Source of the DNA: Lophius americanus
Taxonomy: Eukaryota; Chordata; Actinopteri; Lophiiformes; Lophiidae
Assembly (NCBI GenBank): GCA_037951165.1
Contig: JBBDHG010000112.1
Location: 3,523,001-3,587,000, forward strand
Reading direction: 5' to 3'
Length of the DNA stretch: 64,000 nt
Shown here: positions 1 to 11,700 of the stretch, in pieces
Layout of the letters: the number at the start of each line of letters is the position of its first letter
How positions within the stretch are numbered: the stretch's first letter is position 1
Made by a program: the position numbers and the translations under genes
The notes under the pieces: generated by a model
What the model was told of the DNA's origin: nothing
What the model saw: the letters and a program-made list of their open reading frames with translations, nothing else
Databases searched by the model: none

Positions 1-129
1 TTGGTCCTCCTCCGAAAGAGTAGGTGCTTGTTCGGGAATCTCTGTCTGCACGTCGTCGAACAGCGATTTGGCATTTGTTCCGTTGTTCTTGTTTTTCAGG
101 ATACCTTTTATCGGCCGGGGAGCTGCCAT
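1..129 (-). CDS. ppp1r2: Protein phosphatase 1 inhibitor 2, first coding exon (partial)
   Basis: Reading the minus strand from an ATG at 129-127 gives 43 open codons that continue off the window edge. The start, MAAPRPIKGILKNK, carries the RPIKGILKNK block at the N terminus of inhibitor-2; in that family this stretch holds the KGILK site that docks on the PP1 catalytic subunit. The rest is acidic and polar, ending SEEDQ, as expected before the conserved KSQKWDE segment that would lie outside the window. Inhibitor-2 is a small, largely disordered cytosolic and nuclear regulator of PP1. No splice donor is visible, so the exon probably extends beyond base 1. A retrocopy cannot be excluded from 129 bases, but the frame is clean. 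Confidence 0.85.
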   Translation of the reverse strand, partial: MAAPRPIKGILKNKNNGTNAKSLFDDVQTEIPEQAPTLSEEDQ

Positions 130-420
130 TCCCACACGCTGATAGTCAGCTATCTCTTTACAACTTATTTCTTTGACTCAGTTACCAATGACAGGGCCAG
201 TTTCAATCAAGCTCCCCGTCATAACACGATGTTGTTACAAAGAGAGAGGACAAAACTATGAAAGCTCCTCTATGATGACTGTAGAGCATATCGACTGTCT
301 CTGGTTGTCCACTAACTGGGGGAGAGAGAACGCTGCCTACAAGCGGCCAGGTTAGGGCTTAAATATCGCGAGATTGTAAACTGAGAGTTTACTGCGTGCT
401 CCGTACATAACCCAGGATAG
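130..420 (-). promoter_or_regulatory. ppp1r2: Putative ppp1r2 5' UTR and promoter
   Basis: This is the DNA just upstream of the ppp1r2 start codon. On the minus strand 373-364 reads TCTCGCGATA, nine of ten bases of the TCTCGCGAGA element found in many vertebrate housekeeping promoters, about 240 bp before the ATG. The transcription start cannot be read from the sequence. Confidence 0.4.
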
Positions 421-3200
421 CTGATTCTTAGTCATTCTGAATTTGAAAAAACTAACTTTCAAACAGTTTTAAATTTCATTCTGTTGTCATACCTTTATTA
501 TACATTCTGTGTGTATCAATAAAAATGTATTTTCTTTAACGGTTTCACTTTTGAGTCATTTTCATATCAACAGTGAATTATCCAAATTATTTATTTTGAC
601 AAGGCAAATAATCAAACAATGTTCAATAAATTAAAAAATGTAGTGCAATAGAGAAGCTTTTTCAGATAGTATTAGACAATAGACATAGCACAAAAAAAAG
701 TGTCTTCGGTCTTCTCCAAAGACACTGTAAACATTTTCTAACAACTTCTAATATTGTCAAAACGATCATTGTATCCAAGAAAAGAAGAAATGAATGGATC
801 TGTGTCCTGAATTTTCTGGAACAAAGGAGTGGGGAGAGGAGAATACACCAACATCTTCATCCTGCCATCCAGATGGCTAAAAAACAACAAAACACATTTT
901 TACATCATAACCATGACGTAGCTCTGCATTTTAATCAATCCACTCATTATTGTATTTTATGGATTGATTGATTTTAAAAATTAATTTGGAATAAAAATGT
1001 AATTATTCACATCATATTCAAGATATGGAATCATTTGTTCTGTGTGCACTCTATTTAAAATATAAACTTTTGACTTTTAATCTCCACTGTTAGAGGGTGA
1101 GGGAAGTGAGTTTTGCTCAAAACAGGTTATTAGCTATTGCCATTACCTATTGTTGGCCAGTGTTAGCGATGCCTTGATGGCAACGCTGTAGTTTGCTCGT
1201 ACAAACACCTAAAGCAACATATCCACGGGTATGAAATGTACTACACTATGTGTACGTGTGTCAATGACACATAAACTGGAAAGATTTCCTAATAAACAGT
1301 AAATTACTGGAGCTTCCACTTACTTTTTACACACGGGCAGCCATCTTGGATTATGAGGTTGTTGACTCGGGGTGGGTCGGGCTCCTCCGACTTTCCGAGT
1401 AGGAATTCCGACTTCGGTGGGAGTTTCAAGGAGGGTTGCCTTCTGTTACCAAGAATGCAACCCTGGAGGAACTCCACCCACTCGTCCCACGTGTCCAAAA
1501 GGAGAGTAGTACCTATGCAGAAAAAACAAACCCAAACAGACAAACCCAAATAGATGTATTCTTTTGAGAGAAGAAAACTAATATTCTCATTGGAATGTGA
1601 AACAAAAAAGGTTTAATTATTCATCTAAAAGTAAAGCTCTGTTCAATTTTGGAAACAGTTGACAGTAGGTGGTAGTTGAAGTAGCAGTACGATTGTACGT
1701 CATTGACTTTTTCAGGTTTCCGTCTTGCTGACAGTGTCTCAAATGACAAATATCAACCTACATCATGTGATCACAACCTAGTTTTAAATTTCAATTTGAA
1801 ATTAATAGCATACATGGTACAAATTAAAGTAAATAGGTCATTTATAACTCTAGGAAAATCACATGTCTCAGTTTATCTCCTGCAATAAATAAGTTTGTCT
1901 CCTTCTATTATTAAAAAAAACAATAACAATACAATGCATGCACTTGTTCAGATAACTTTACAGAGGCGAACAAAGAACCTCAAATTCACGCAATTTATGT
2001 ATCTACGAAAGCTATGCATATTATTTACCATTTTGCCCACAAAGGTTTTTTGGATTATTCCATGCATATATATAGACATTTGAGGAATTGGGGTGATCCA
2101 TCAAAGTGAGAAAAAAAAGGTGTTAATGTATGATAAACAAAATCTATGCAAAAGAAAAGGCTCAGATGATTTTATGCAGACGTCTGGATGTCTGTAGAAA
2201 ACAACTATCTTCATGAATAAGTGTAAAACCAGGGCAAAACGGACATGCATACTTACGTGTTTACCACTGCCAACTTTTACACAAGGTTGCCTTGTGATGT
2301 GCTTGGAATGTGTTCCTTTTCTGTAAACTGAGTAATGGTAACAAACCAAAGATCCCAGGCAGCCATAAATTAATTTCCCTCCAAGCTGAAGCACACATGG
2401 GAAGATCTTGTTCCCTATAAATTAATAACTGTCAGAAAGATATCTTGGATTTGACATTATCCCCAAAAATTGAATTGAATAGAAATAATTTGTTAATTTT
2501 AGTAAGCATGAATTGAAAATGATAATAATAATCTGCTTTTGAATTGAAGTGTGAAGTGAATTGTTAGTGACTGTATGTAGGCATAGTGTGTACTGGGTGA
2601 GGATACTGTTGACAAAGACACTAAATACGAATCAGTTTGGGGTGAAAACAACATAGAAATTGTCACTACCTTTGCTGAAAATTCATGAACACTATTTTCC
2701 ACATATAAAACATTTAGTCTATAAAATGTTGCTTTCGTGCAAGATAAATATGTTAAATATGTAAAATAAATATATAAATTAATGTAAACTATTATATATG
2801 TCAATACTGCTCCTGAAATCATCCCTTTATGTTAAGCATTTTATACACTGCAGTATCATTTCTTAATCAGAATCGGTTACTGGAATGTATTTAATGCAAA
2901 TTCAAATCCAACACCTGCCTGATATTTCAATACCTTTATCAGGCACTTGATGGCTCTTGCACTTATATCTCCACATCTCACAGATCCCAGCCATCCTGCA
3001 ATGCCGCACCACCATTGTTCAGCTCCAAGTACTGCCTGATCTGCGTGTCATTGATGAGTTGCACAAGAAAGTTATCCTAAAGCAATGGAATGGGAATTTA
3101 CGAAGCCTTAATGCTGATATGCTAGACCAAGAGTAGATTGTAGATTGTGGTATATTTAACAGTGTTTATTGGGTATTATGTATTGTGACATTCAGTCGCG
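421..3200. other. Intergenic DNA, no gene seen
   Basis: This AT-rich stretch has no convincing exon. The short ORFs here lack recognisable domains. At 699-726 there is a small inverted repeat, AGTGTCTT and AAGACACT with a 12-nt spacer. A GC-richer patch at about 1320-1510 contains phrases such as GGAATTCCGACTTCGG and looks like a piece of a dispersed repeat, but I cannot assign a family. Confidence 0.5.
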
Positions 3201-3204
3201 GCAT

Positions 3205-3745
3205 TACAGAATTCATGTGTGTGAATGAAAGGGGGCAGTTGGAAAGGTGAGGAGTAGAGGTGATGAAGGTGCAGGAGTTTAAGTACTTGGGGTTCAGAGC
3301 AAAAGGGAGTGTGAAAACTAGGTGAAGAAGCAAGTGCAAGCAGGGTTAGAAGTGGATGGAGAAGAGTGTCAGGGGTTATTTCTGATAGAAGAGTAGGAAA
3401 GGGAAGGGAAAGACAGCTCTGCTGAATGGCTTAGTGATGGTGGCACTGGTGAAAAGACAGACTGCCGAGCAGGAGATGGGAGTGAGTGAGGAGTTGAGGA
3501 TTTTAAGATGTTTATTGGGAGTGACGAGGATAGACAGGATTAGAAACAAACAAATCCGAGGGACAGCCCTAGTTAAGATGGAGATGGGTGCAGAAAAAAG
3601 GGAAATACAAAGAGGAGGTTTCTGTGTTTTGTTAAAGAGGACATGCAGTTGGTAGGTGTGACAGAGGAAGATGCGGAGGACAAGGGAAGATAGAAAGAGA
3701 TGATCTGCTGTTGTGATCCAATAAAGGGATCACCTGGAAGAAGAA
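3205..3745 (+). mobile_element. LINE 3'-end fossil, copy A
   Basis: This decayed copy of the 3' part of a non-LTR retrotransposon is recognisable in translation. It has ATGTGTGTGAATGAAAG (the MCVNE block), then AAGTACTTGGGG (KYLG), then a region encoding LRCLLGVTRIDRIRN and IRGTA, and finally GAGGACATGCAGTTGGTAGG. These belong to the C-terminal reverse-transcriptase region of a LINE family common in fish. Frameshifts, internal deletion and lost segments make it non-functional. The tail runs into GAAGAAGAAG. Copies at 6170-6565 and 61270-61950 share the same blocks and orientation. The family name is not certain; RTE-like is my best guess. Confidence 0.7.
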
Positions 3746-4470
3746 GACGATTTAATAGTGTGCTAAATAATTTTAATTAATAAATTATAATAGCTTTCCT
3801 TTTTGTTATAATTAAATTAATAAAAGGAGCATTTGTGTAAACTAGGCAAGCTGACATAATACAAACCCCTCCAAAAAAGGGGGCCGAACTAAAAACAGAA
3901 CAAGAGGTTAGGCCGAAACTCATTAAAGAAGCAAACTTGACCTACGCTGTCTTCCCCAACAGCAAGAAAAAAAAGCCCCCGATTACACGCATTGTACAAG
4001 TAATCCCCCCTGAATGCAGTCCTAAAATTAAATGTGAAGTTATGTCCGAAAAACTGTTTTCTTTACGAATAGTGTTTTGTGCTATTGACCTTATTTCATT
4101 GCTCATCATCCTAACTTATCATTCACAATGATCCCCTAAATAGAGGATGCGCCCCATTTTCAGCATTGATAGACATTGGTAGGTTTTAAACGATTTATGG
4201 ACATCTGAAATCGATCTTTCTAAAACAATATTTAATACCCAGTTCTGCTGCTGGTGAGAGTCGTAAAACACCAACTTAACTTAAGTATAGTGGTAATTTA
4301 AAAGCACTTGGAGAGACCCACATCCCAGTGCTTATCACCTCTGGAATATGTTAAAAGCTGCTTCTGGATAACAATCCAGGTAGGTTCGTCCATTAATTTA
4401 TGAGTTATTGGAAAAAAACTCCAAAAGTGCCCAAACTTGCAACGTTTAAGAAAATGTTGCTATGATGTCA
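3746..4470. other. Intergenic DNA, no gene seen
   Basis: Nothing recognisable was found. A 64-codon ORF at 3937-4131 has no domain or splice context and is treated as chance. Confidence 0.5.
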
Positions 4471-4475
4471 TGTTG

Positions 4476-4483
4476 TGACGTCA
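4476..4483. promoter_or_regulatory. Perfect CRE palindrome upstream of rnf13
   Basis: TGACGTCA is the full cyclic-AMP response element that binds CREB/ATF dimers. It lies about 370 bp upstream of the likely rnf13 start region, just outside a SINE. A single 8-bp match can be chance, so a role in rnf13 control is inference. Confidence 0.3.
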
Positions 4484-4507
4484 ATACGTAAGATTATAAC
4501 CTAATTG

Positions 4508-4680
4508 GGGCGGCTGTAGCTCAGTGGGTAGAGCGACCGCCTTCCTATCGAAAGGTAGCCAGTTCGAGCCAAAACAGGGTCCACCTGTCGTAGGCTCCTT
4601 GAGCGAGATCCTTTAAACGGAATGCACCCTCAGGGCTGTGTGTGATCAGTAATATATGTTTTCTTCTTCTTCTTCCTAAT
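4508..4680 (+). mobile_element. tRNA-derived SINE, copy 1
   Basis: The head GCGGCTGTAGCTCAGTGGG is a tRNA-like A box, and GTTCGAGCC about 45 bases later is a B box, so it carries a polymerase III type internal promoter. It continues with CCACCTGTCGTAGGCTCCTTGAGCGAG, the body typical of a widespread percomorph tRNA-SINE, and ends in a TTCTTCTTCTTC tract. It is not a tRNA gene: the 3' acceptor arm is absent. A relative lies at 37590-37765. Confidence 0.75.
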
Positions 4681-4699
4681 TGGTGGGGGTTACGAGCTT

Positions 4700-5051
4700 T
4701 CCGACACAAGCGGTTTTTGTGACTGTGAAGCAGCGAATGCTTGGGGCACTATCACGTGGATGTGTTTACGTCCTGGCCAATTTCCGGAATTGAATGATTG
4801 ATAGTTGATTTGTCCAGTCACCGCCTGAATAGAGCGCGGTACATATGGCGGAAGTTTCCGCCTACACATGAAAGAAGGGAAGGGATTAAAAAGTAACGTT
4901 CATGTTTCATGTTCTCGATTTGCTACGCACACGGGATGATATCCATCCAAAGACGTCGCTGTCGTTACTCGATACAGCACATAGTAAAGGAGTAATGTCA
5001 CAGCCAGCAATTAATGTCCTGGAGAAGATCAACCTCCAGGCAGGAGTAAAG
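4700..5051 (+). promoter_or_regulatory. rnf13: Probable rnf13 promoter and non-coding exon 1
   Basis: This stretch is richer in CpG than its surroundings and ends with GGAGTAAAG followed at 5052 by GTAAAC, a good splice donor. It contains GCGGAAGT (4848-4855), an ETS/GABP-like site, inside a small palindrome GGCGGAAGTTTCCGCC. An ATG at 4845 opens an 8-codon upstream ORF closing at 4871, which could dampen translation if transcribed. There is no long ORF, which fits the known rnf13 structure of a 5' UTR exon before the coding start. The exact start site, and even exon status, are inferred from the donor and composition. Confidence 0.5.
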
Positions 5052-6169
5052 GTAAACACCCACATCAAGCCAGATAGCTAGTCACGTTAGCATCGTGCTA
5101 GCATGGGCACGGGATGATCTATTTTCATTGCTAGCTCCACACCTTGTACGGTGTCAACACTACTGATGAACTATGAACTATGTAGCTGTAAAAAATACAG
5201 ACAAAATAGCTATAACTCAAATTGCTTGACCTGAACGCCTTTGGCTATATTTACTTATAGATGTGGTTTTATTTAAACTGCCACGAAACATTACTCATCG
5301 AGTGAAACTCGCATTAAATGGGTGAAACACAATATTGTCGTGTCTGGTTATTGGTGGCAATATCGACATCGACTGATTGATCCCATAGTCACAAGTGTTA
5401 CGAATTATCAAAATATCCGTGTACTTGTCATTTGATGGTAACTCGTCTCGAGTTAACAGTTGTTGCATGTTGATTCACTTCCCCTTTGGCATATTGCTAC
5501 TTAGATAATCCTCTAGGGTATTTTTGGGTGAAATGTCTGTATTTTTACGGAGTTTCTGTATTGCACATATTAATTTCTTAGAATCTGCGTTTTATTTATG
5601 TAGTTACACTCCTTTTACAATATCACGAATAATCAAAGGAGAGAATAGTTAAAATAATTAACGAATGTGAAGAAAAGTCAATCCGTGTCAACTAACCCTA
5701 ACCCAAAGAAGACCAACAAGGATTGATTCCCTTCTGATTGATTCTTTAGTGTGTCTAAAAAGCCTGGCATCAGTGATATGAACGAAATGTTGTCTTTGAA
5801 TGTTTCGTCTGCTGGTGCCAGAATAAAAGGCATCTCAATGAAACTAGCAATGAACGCATAGATGAACTTTTCTAAATTTACAAAGGAAGTAAATTACCTG
5901 ATCTTGAGAAGATGTCTTAGATGCACATAGCAGGACTGCATAACTTTAGTCACCTGAGCCTAAACCTAAACACTAATACGGTCCAAAAGTTTGATGATTT
6001 TTTGTCATGGTCTAATTTTTTCTATGGATGGATATATCATTTTTAAAACATTGCTTTAAAATAGGACTTTGATGTGCACATTAAATAATATTTCCCATCA
6101 CCTTCTCCAAACTCATTAGATCACGTTGATAAAGCTATAGCTGATTTATTGCATTATATTCTTTGATCT

Positions 6170-6565
6170 TGACAGGAAGGTCCCATTGAAAGGGAAACTA
6201 TATGAGACTGTGGTGAGACTGGCTATGATGTACAGATGGGAGCCAGTGTTGTTAAGAAAGAGGCAAGAAGCAGAGTCAGAGTAGAAAAATGCTGAGCTTT
6301 GCTCTGGGAGTGACTAGTTGACAGGAATAGGTATGAACACATTTGAAGGATGGCACACTTTGGATGGATTGATGATAGAGTGAGAGGGACAAAATTGGGG
6401 TGGTACACAGCAGAGGTAAAGCATATGGTGGGAGGAGGATTTTGAGGATATAGTTACTGGACAGGAGAAAAAGCAGGCCTATCACACACTTGGTTAGATA
6501 TGACGAGGGATAGAGAAGGATACAGTGGCAAACCCTAATCAGGAGCAGCCAAAAGAGGACTTTTT
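6170..6565 (+). mobile_element. LINE 3'-end fossil, copy B
   Basis: GAGACTGTGGTGAGACTGG is followed by a stretch encoding a degraded YRWEPVLLRKRQEAE-like block, then GGGAGTGACTAG and a tail AACCCTAATCAGGAGCAGCC. The tail matches the usual CCCCTAACGGGAGCAGCC end of the LINE family also seen at 3205 and 61270. It is full of stops and indels, and is the most decayed of the three copies. Confidence 0.6.
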
Positions 6566-8118
6566 TTTTTTTATCATGATTGATGAAATTTGCCTATATG
6601 GCTTCAAAACACAGGGCAGTCTCCTGTACCGGAGGTGCTCAGCAAGTAATGTAGACAGTATTAGTTGGACAGTAGGGTTAGAAAGTTACATAAGGAAGCC
6701 TCACTCAGGGTTTACTTAAATGTGATCAGGGATTAATATTGATCCTTGGATCTTTGTAAAGTCGACTGTGTAGTTTGGACTGTTAAAATATGGGAAATTT
6801 CAGGAATAGACATTGAGGTTGCATATTTTGCTGAAAGATGTGTTCGGGAAATTGATTAATCACTATTATGCTACTAAATTTACTGGTGATAGCTGTCACT
6901 AGAGACGAAAGTGTTATTGGGTCATCGGTTTGTTCATTCATCCCATACTCAAGAATGCGATTTCACGAGAACAACCTGAGGCAATTAATTCAAATTTGAC
7001 ACAGATTTTTACTTGGACTCAAGGATGAACTTATTCAATTGTAAATTGTCATGAATATCTTCGATCTCAATACCTTTAGCACAAACGTCCGGCTGTGCTC
7101 ATGATTCAAATTTTTTTGTTTAAAGACCATGGTCACCTCAAAAAGCTAATCTTTGACCAGAACTTTATAATTGATTTGGTAATTGTGAAAAGGACAATTT
7201 CAGTGTGACCGAATAAGATAATAAACTAAAAGTAAGGCAATAAGCTCAATAACTATAGTTTTTCATTTCATGGTGGAATAGCGATTTTAAGTCTGTCGAA
7301 CCTATTATGGTCAGTTTCTCCTGCCCTGATCACATGAATGCATTCTGGACCAGGATACTAGCTTGTGGAAACTTGTTAAAAGGACAAATCTTTGGTTGTC
7401 AAGAGTTTACTTTGCTTCAAAGCAGTATTTCCTTCATATGAGAGGATGATCATTATATATTTTAAATAGCAGTAAGAACAGTGAAAATTATCAGTGGGGA
7501 GAGGTTCCACTAACACTTTATGAGCTCAAGTATCAGCGAGACACTCAGTTCCCCTTTTTTTTCCAAAATATCAGCTCTTTTTGACTTATATTGCAGAAGG
7601 AAGCCATTTTACAAATGCATGTACTGCTTGTTCACCAAGCCTATTTTGCCATCTTGAATTTTATTAAATTCCACTTCACATAAACCTCACAGAATTCATA
7701 CACATGTGGAGTGAGATAATGAAACACTACATGTGTGATGGGAATAGCCCAAGCCTTGGACGGAGAATTGCTGCAGGAATTGACATGAGTCAAACACTCA
7801 AAAATAGCATGAAATACTATGATGGCCACCGTGATCACAATTTAACCAAAGTACGGTTTATCTGGGTTTGTGTGAGGTCCTAAATATGATTTTTAAATTT
7901 GTTTTATTTTACGTGCCAGCAACAACAGACATAGTTAAACCTGCAATGAAAGATGTTTTGTTGAAGCTCACCTTGATCTTGGACCTCTGTTTGAGTAATG
8001 TCAATGTCAATAGCAATATTTCCGAAATACCATTGTTACGTCCAACAATCCATCCCTTTTCTGCAACTACTTTTCCGTTTTGAAGGGGGTTGGGGCTGCA
8101 GCCAAACCCAGATGGTTT

Positions 8119-8350
8119 ACCATAGGGCTAACATATTGAGACAAACTCTCATTCACATAAACAGGCAATTTAGAGTCATCAATATCACACGTTTTGGGAC
8201 TGTGAGGGGAAGCCGGAGTACCTGGAGAGAACCCCGCAAACACCGGGAATATATGTAGACCCCACACAGAAAGGCCCCAAGGCTAGAGGTGGATTTTGAC
8301 CTGGAACCTTCTTACAATGAAGCTCCTGGGCTACTCACTGTGTCAGCCTG
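8119..8350 (+). repeat. Teleost dispersed repeat (LINE-tail type)
   Basis: It carries GGCAATTTAGAGTCATCAAT, then GGACTGTGAGGGGAAGCCGG, then CACACAGAAAGGCCCC. This series of phrases is very common across fish genomes. The related upstream portion of the same repeat appears at 60521-60605. I cannot fix the class; an L2-like LINE tail is likely. Confidence 0.65.
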
Positions 8351-8667
8351 CTGCAGTAATGTCCAACCCGTGCAAATCACAAGATTGAGGATCCAAGCTT
8401 AGTTCTGCACTAAATTTTTAGGTGCCCTTCAGTATTAGTTTGATAGAAGGTTATTCAATCCTAATATTTCAATACTATTGCAATATATGCTTACGGGTGT
8501 TAAGGTTTTACATGGACGCAAATATTTGTGTGTGTTCTAGGTGTGACAACCGGTGGTGTAGAAGGTCTCCACTGCAAGCCAGTTTGCATGATCATTGTGT
8601 GTGTTTATGGTTGTGTGTGTTTATGAGTGTGTGGCATAGCAGTGGAGGGTTGTAACGTGATGCCAAG

Positions 8668-8781
8668 ATGCTACTCTCCCTCGGAATGCTGATGCTGTCG
8701 GCCACGCAGATTTACACCATCTTCACTGTTCAGCTCTTTGCCTTCCTCAACCTGCTTCCTGTTGGGGCCGACATAGCTGCT
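8668..8781 (+). CDS. rnf13: rnf13 coding exon 1: signal peptide
   Basis: It encodes 38 residues beginning MLLSLGMLMLSATQIY, a long hydrophobic leader ending near VGADIAA. The ATG is chosen because it matches the family N terminus. Another ATG at 8660 is out of frame. The exon closes in phase 0 at a GTGAGT donor. Confidence 0.93.
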
Positions 8782-11700
8782 GTGAGTGAATTTTAGTACT
8801 TTAGGACTATACATGGTACCACAGAAGGGTGCTTGGTGGTATTTTGTGTATTTGGGCCCCTAATGGTCAGAATTGTTTGCATTTATCTTCAGTTATGATA
8901 TTACAAAATCACTTTGATGCATCAGCCTCTATAAGTAAGTAATTAAACGTAATATTTCCATATTTCAGTACACATTTGACAACAAAACAGAGAACTTTGA
9001 TGACCTACCTGCACGATTTGGCTATCGACTGCCCAGTAATGGACTTAAGGTGAGTGCAGAAGCAACAGAGGTTTTTTTTGACTGAAAACAAGAAAACTAT
9101 TTTCATATAAAATGTATCCCTTTCTTCTATAAACAATTCGCTGCAAATTATTCCAAGTTTTTTTTTTTTTACAGTGACTGATTTGATTTTTAATGGCATG
9201 CCATTCTACTTTAAATCTCTTCTGATTTACTGAATGAATAAAATTAATGCTTTTTGGGCTATTTTTTTTTATTGATGAAATGACCAAATATGGACCAGGA
9301 AGTGAGTAAAATAATCTTTTTACCATTAGAATTATCAGGAAATAAGGAAAGATTTCTATAAAATTGAAAAAATGTGTGTGTTGATTGATTGAATTGTTTT
9401 TATAACACAAAATAATTATTATACACAGCATGTATTCAGAAAAGAGGATTGAAAAAGTGAACTGGAAGGTGTTTCCCACCCCAAACTATGTTATTTAAAT
9501 ACATGGTTTGAAAAAGGAAAATAACTGTTTTGTCATTGATGTTGTTAAAGTTAGTATAGATTTATTAACAGTACAATTGTGCTGCCCAATGAATGCAGAA
9601 CGTTTTTAAATGACACAGTTGTTGGGCTTTAAAGAAACTTTCACAACATTAAAGACATGTAATAAACCTGCTCCTGAACATTACTCCACTGTGTTGAGAA
9701 TTGTAAGAATACATATGGTGTGAGTTAACTGGACGACACCCCCACCCGACAACTCTGGTTGATCCATAAAGCTCAGAAACAGAAGTGATGATTCATGTCT
9801 GCTTTATAAGCTGGTCATGTGGGGGGTCACTCGGTCAACAGCTCGGTTGTTGTGAAAGATTCTTCTGGGGACTAGAGGCAGGATGATGGCAAAATATTTG
9901 ATGCTTTGTTCTTTGTGTATTTATTCCTGCTAAGTCTTGTATAGTTTTACATTCATAATAACAACTGCTTACATTTCTAGCAGCACTAGTCCAGCAAGCT
10001 TTGTATTGTCACATTATTTTGGACGCCATGGTATATTTTAGGAATTCACTGTTGTGAATGTTAGCATTGGCTGCATTGCCGAAGTTTCAACCTTCTAAGT
10101 TGAAACTGCCTGATCATGATGAGAATTTTAAATTATAGATTACAAAGGGCTTCACAAGGGCAGCAAAAATAGAACAATCAGTGTACCGAAAGGTTAAAAC
10201 ATATGGTGGAACAGTTTTTAATTAAAAGCTGAAGTAAAAATGGCAAAGTCTCTCTGATAAACTTGTTGTTTAACAAGGATTTTAAGAGATCATGGAATTA
10301 GGCCCCCTTTTGTCTTCTCATGTAATGACCTAGCTTGAGCCATGGACGGCGTCAAGCATAACTTGTCATGTCATGCATGTGGATTCTAATGAAACAGTTT
10401 GACTCAACTTTCAGTATATTTATAACTTCTGATGACAGTGTGCTATGTTTCTGTTTGATTTTTTAAAACACCTACTTTAAAGATATAGAGCCAAAAACCG
10501 ATCCATTTACGGTCACTTACTCTGCCGACGTGAGTAATCAGGGTAAACCGACAAGTGGTAATCATTCTAACAACTGTGTGAAATAATTATTCAAGTAGCT
10601 GACAGTCACCTTATTTATAATATTCCAGCAACAGCCTTTTGATTCAACATTGGAGTGGTTCTGGGGCTTTTTGTGGATACAGAATTAATTTCTGATATTT
10701 TCATAATTCAAGATGATCGCTTAAACAAATTCTCAACTCCTGTTGGGCAAATTCTTAAAGTCATTTTAGCAGTTAGTTTTATACTTGACATAAGCTGCAG
10801 GCTCCCACCAACCTTTCCCAATCAAGCTGGCAGTATTTCATTTATAGAAAAGATTGCCTCTTTGAAGGATAAATGATACAGTCTGTCTGTAGTCTGCCAT
10901 TGTTTAAATTGCTTCTACCTTAGACCTCAGAAAAGACTGTGTTTTGAATACTTGACAGCAAATCTTTCCTGGATGACTGATAAAGAAAAATCTTGTTTTC
11001 CGATCATTTGACATAAAGGTATTTACTGAAGTATTACAAACAGATCTGTTATAACATAGAAGATCCCAATACAATAGTATTGTATATGTGTTGTTGTTAT
11101 ATATATGATGCCCTTTTCTAATAATGACAATAACTCACTTCAGCTTTGCAGTGCTGCAGCAAAAATAATGCCTGGAGAAACCTGCTGCATCACAAGATAG
11201 CAGAAGCATGTTTATCTCCAGAGGATTCCCAAAGGGACGCCTCTTCAAACTGAGTCTTCCCTGTTCCCTCTGATACAAGGCTGGTTGTTCACAGCTATAG
11301 TTTGACATTGATTTATGTCTGGAAAAATCTGAAAACTTTATAGGGGCCCTACAAGTGTGCAGCTCGTCATTGGTTTCCTTTAATTGCTTATTTTTTTAAG
11401 TCATTTTCTGGCATATTTGAACTTGCATTCATCCCTGATAAAAGTTATGGTGATCAACGTTGGCACACATGAGTTTTTCCAGTTTTAGGGATACCTGTGT
11501 TCTTCAAGTTTTCTAGTCATACATGTAGACTGCAGCCATATTTTGGTAGCATTCCTATCCATGTTAAGTAATGGGGTAATGCTTTAAGTTTCAGTTAAAA
11601 AGTAAAGGGTCAATGCCCCCAGTAGTGTGGCGTTTCAAAGAAACGGATATTGGGATTATACTGTAATGATTAAAACATTATTTGCAAAACGGGTTTAGTG

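Larger units (their letters stand above)
5052..8667 (+). other. rnf13: rnf13 intron 1 (inferred) and 5' end of exon 2
   Basis: This is the interval between the inferred first exon and the first coding exon. It holds a LINE fossil (6170-6565) and a teleost dispersed repeat (8119-8350). The exon 2 acceptor is uncertain: TTCTAG before 8541 and ATAGCAG before 8642 are both possible. The rest shows nothing recognisable. Confidence 0.45.

Noticed and set aside
4508..4580. tRNA gene
   Set aside because: A and B boxes are present, but the acceptor stem does not close and the sequence runs into a SINE body. The same applies at 37590.
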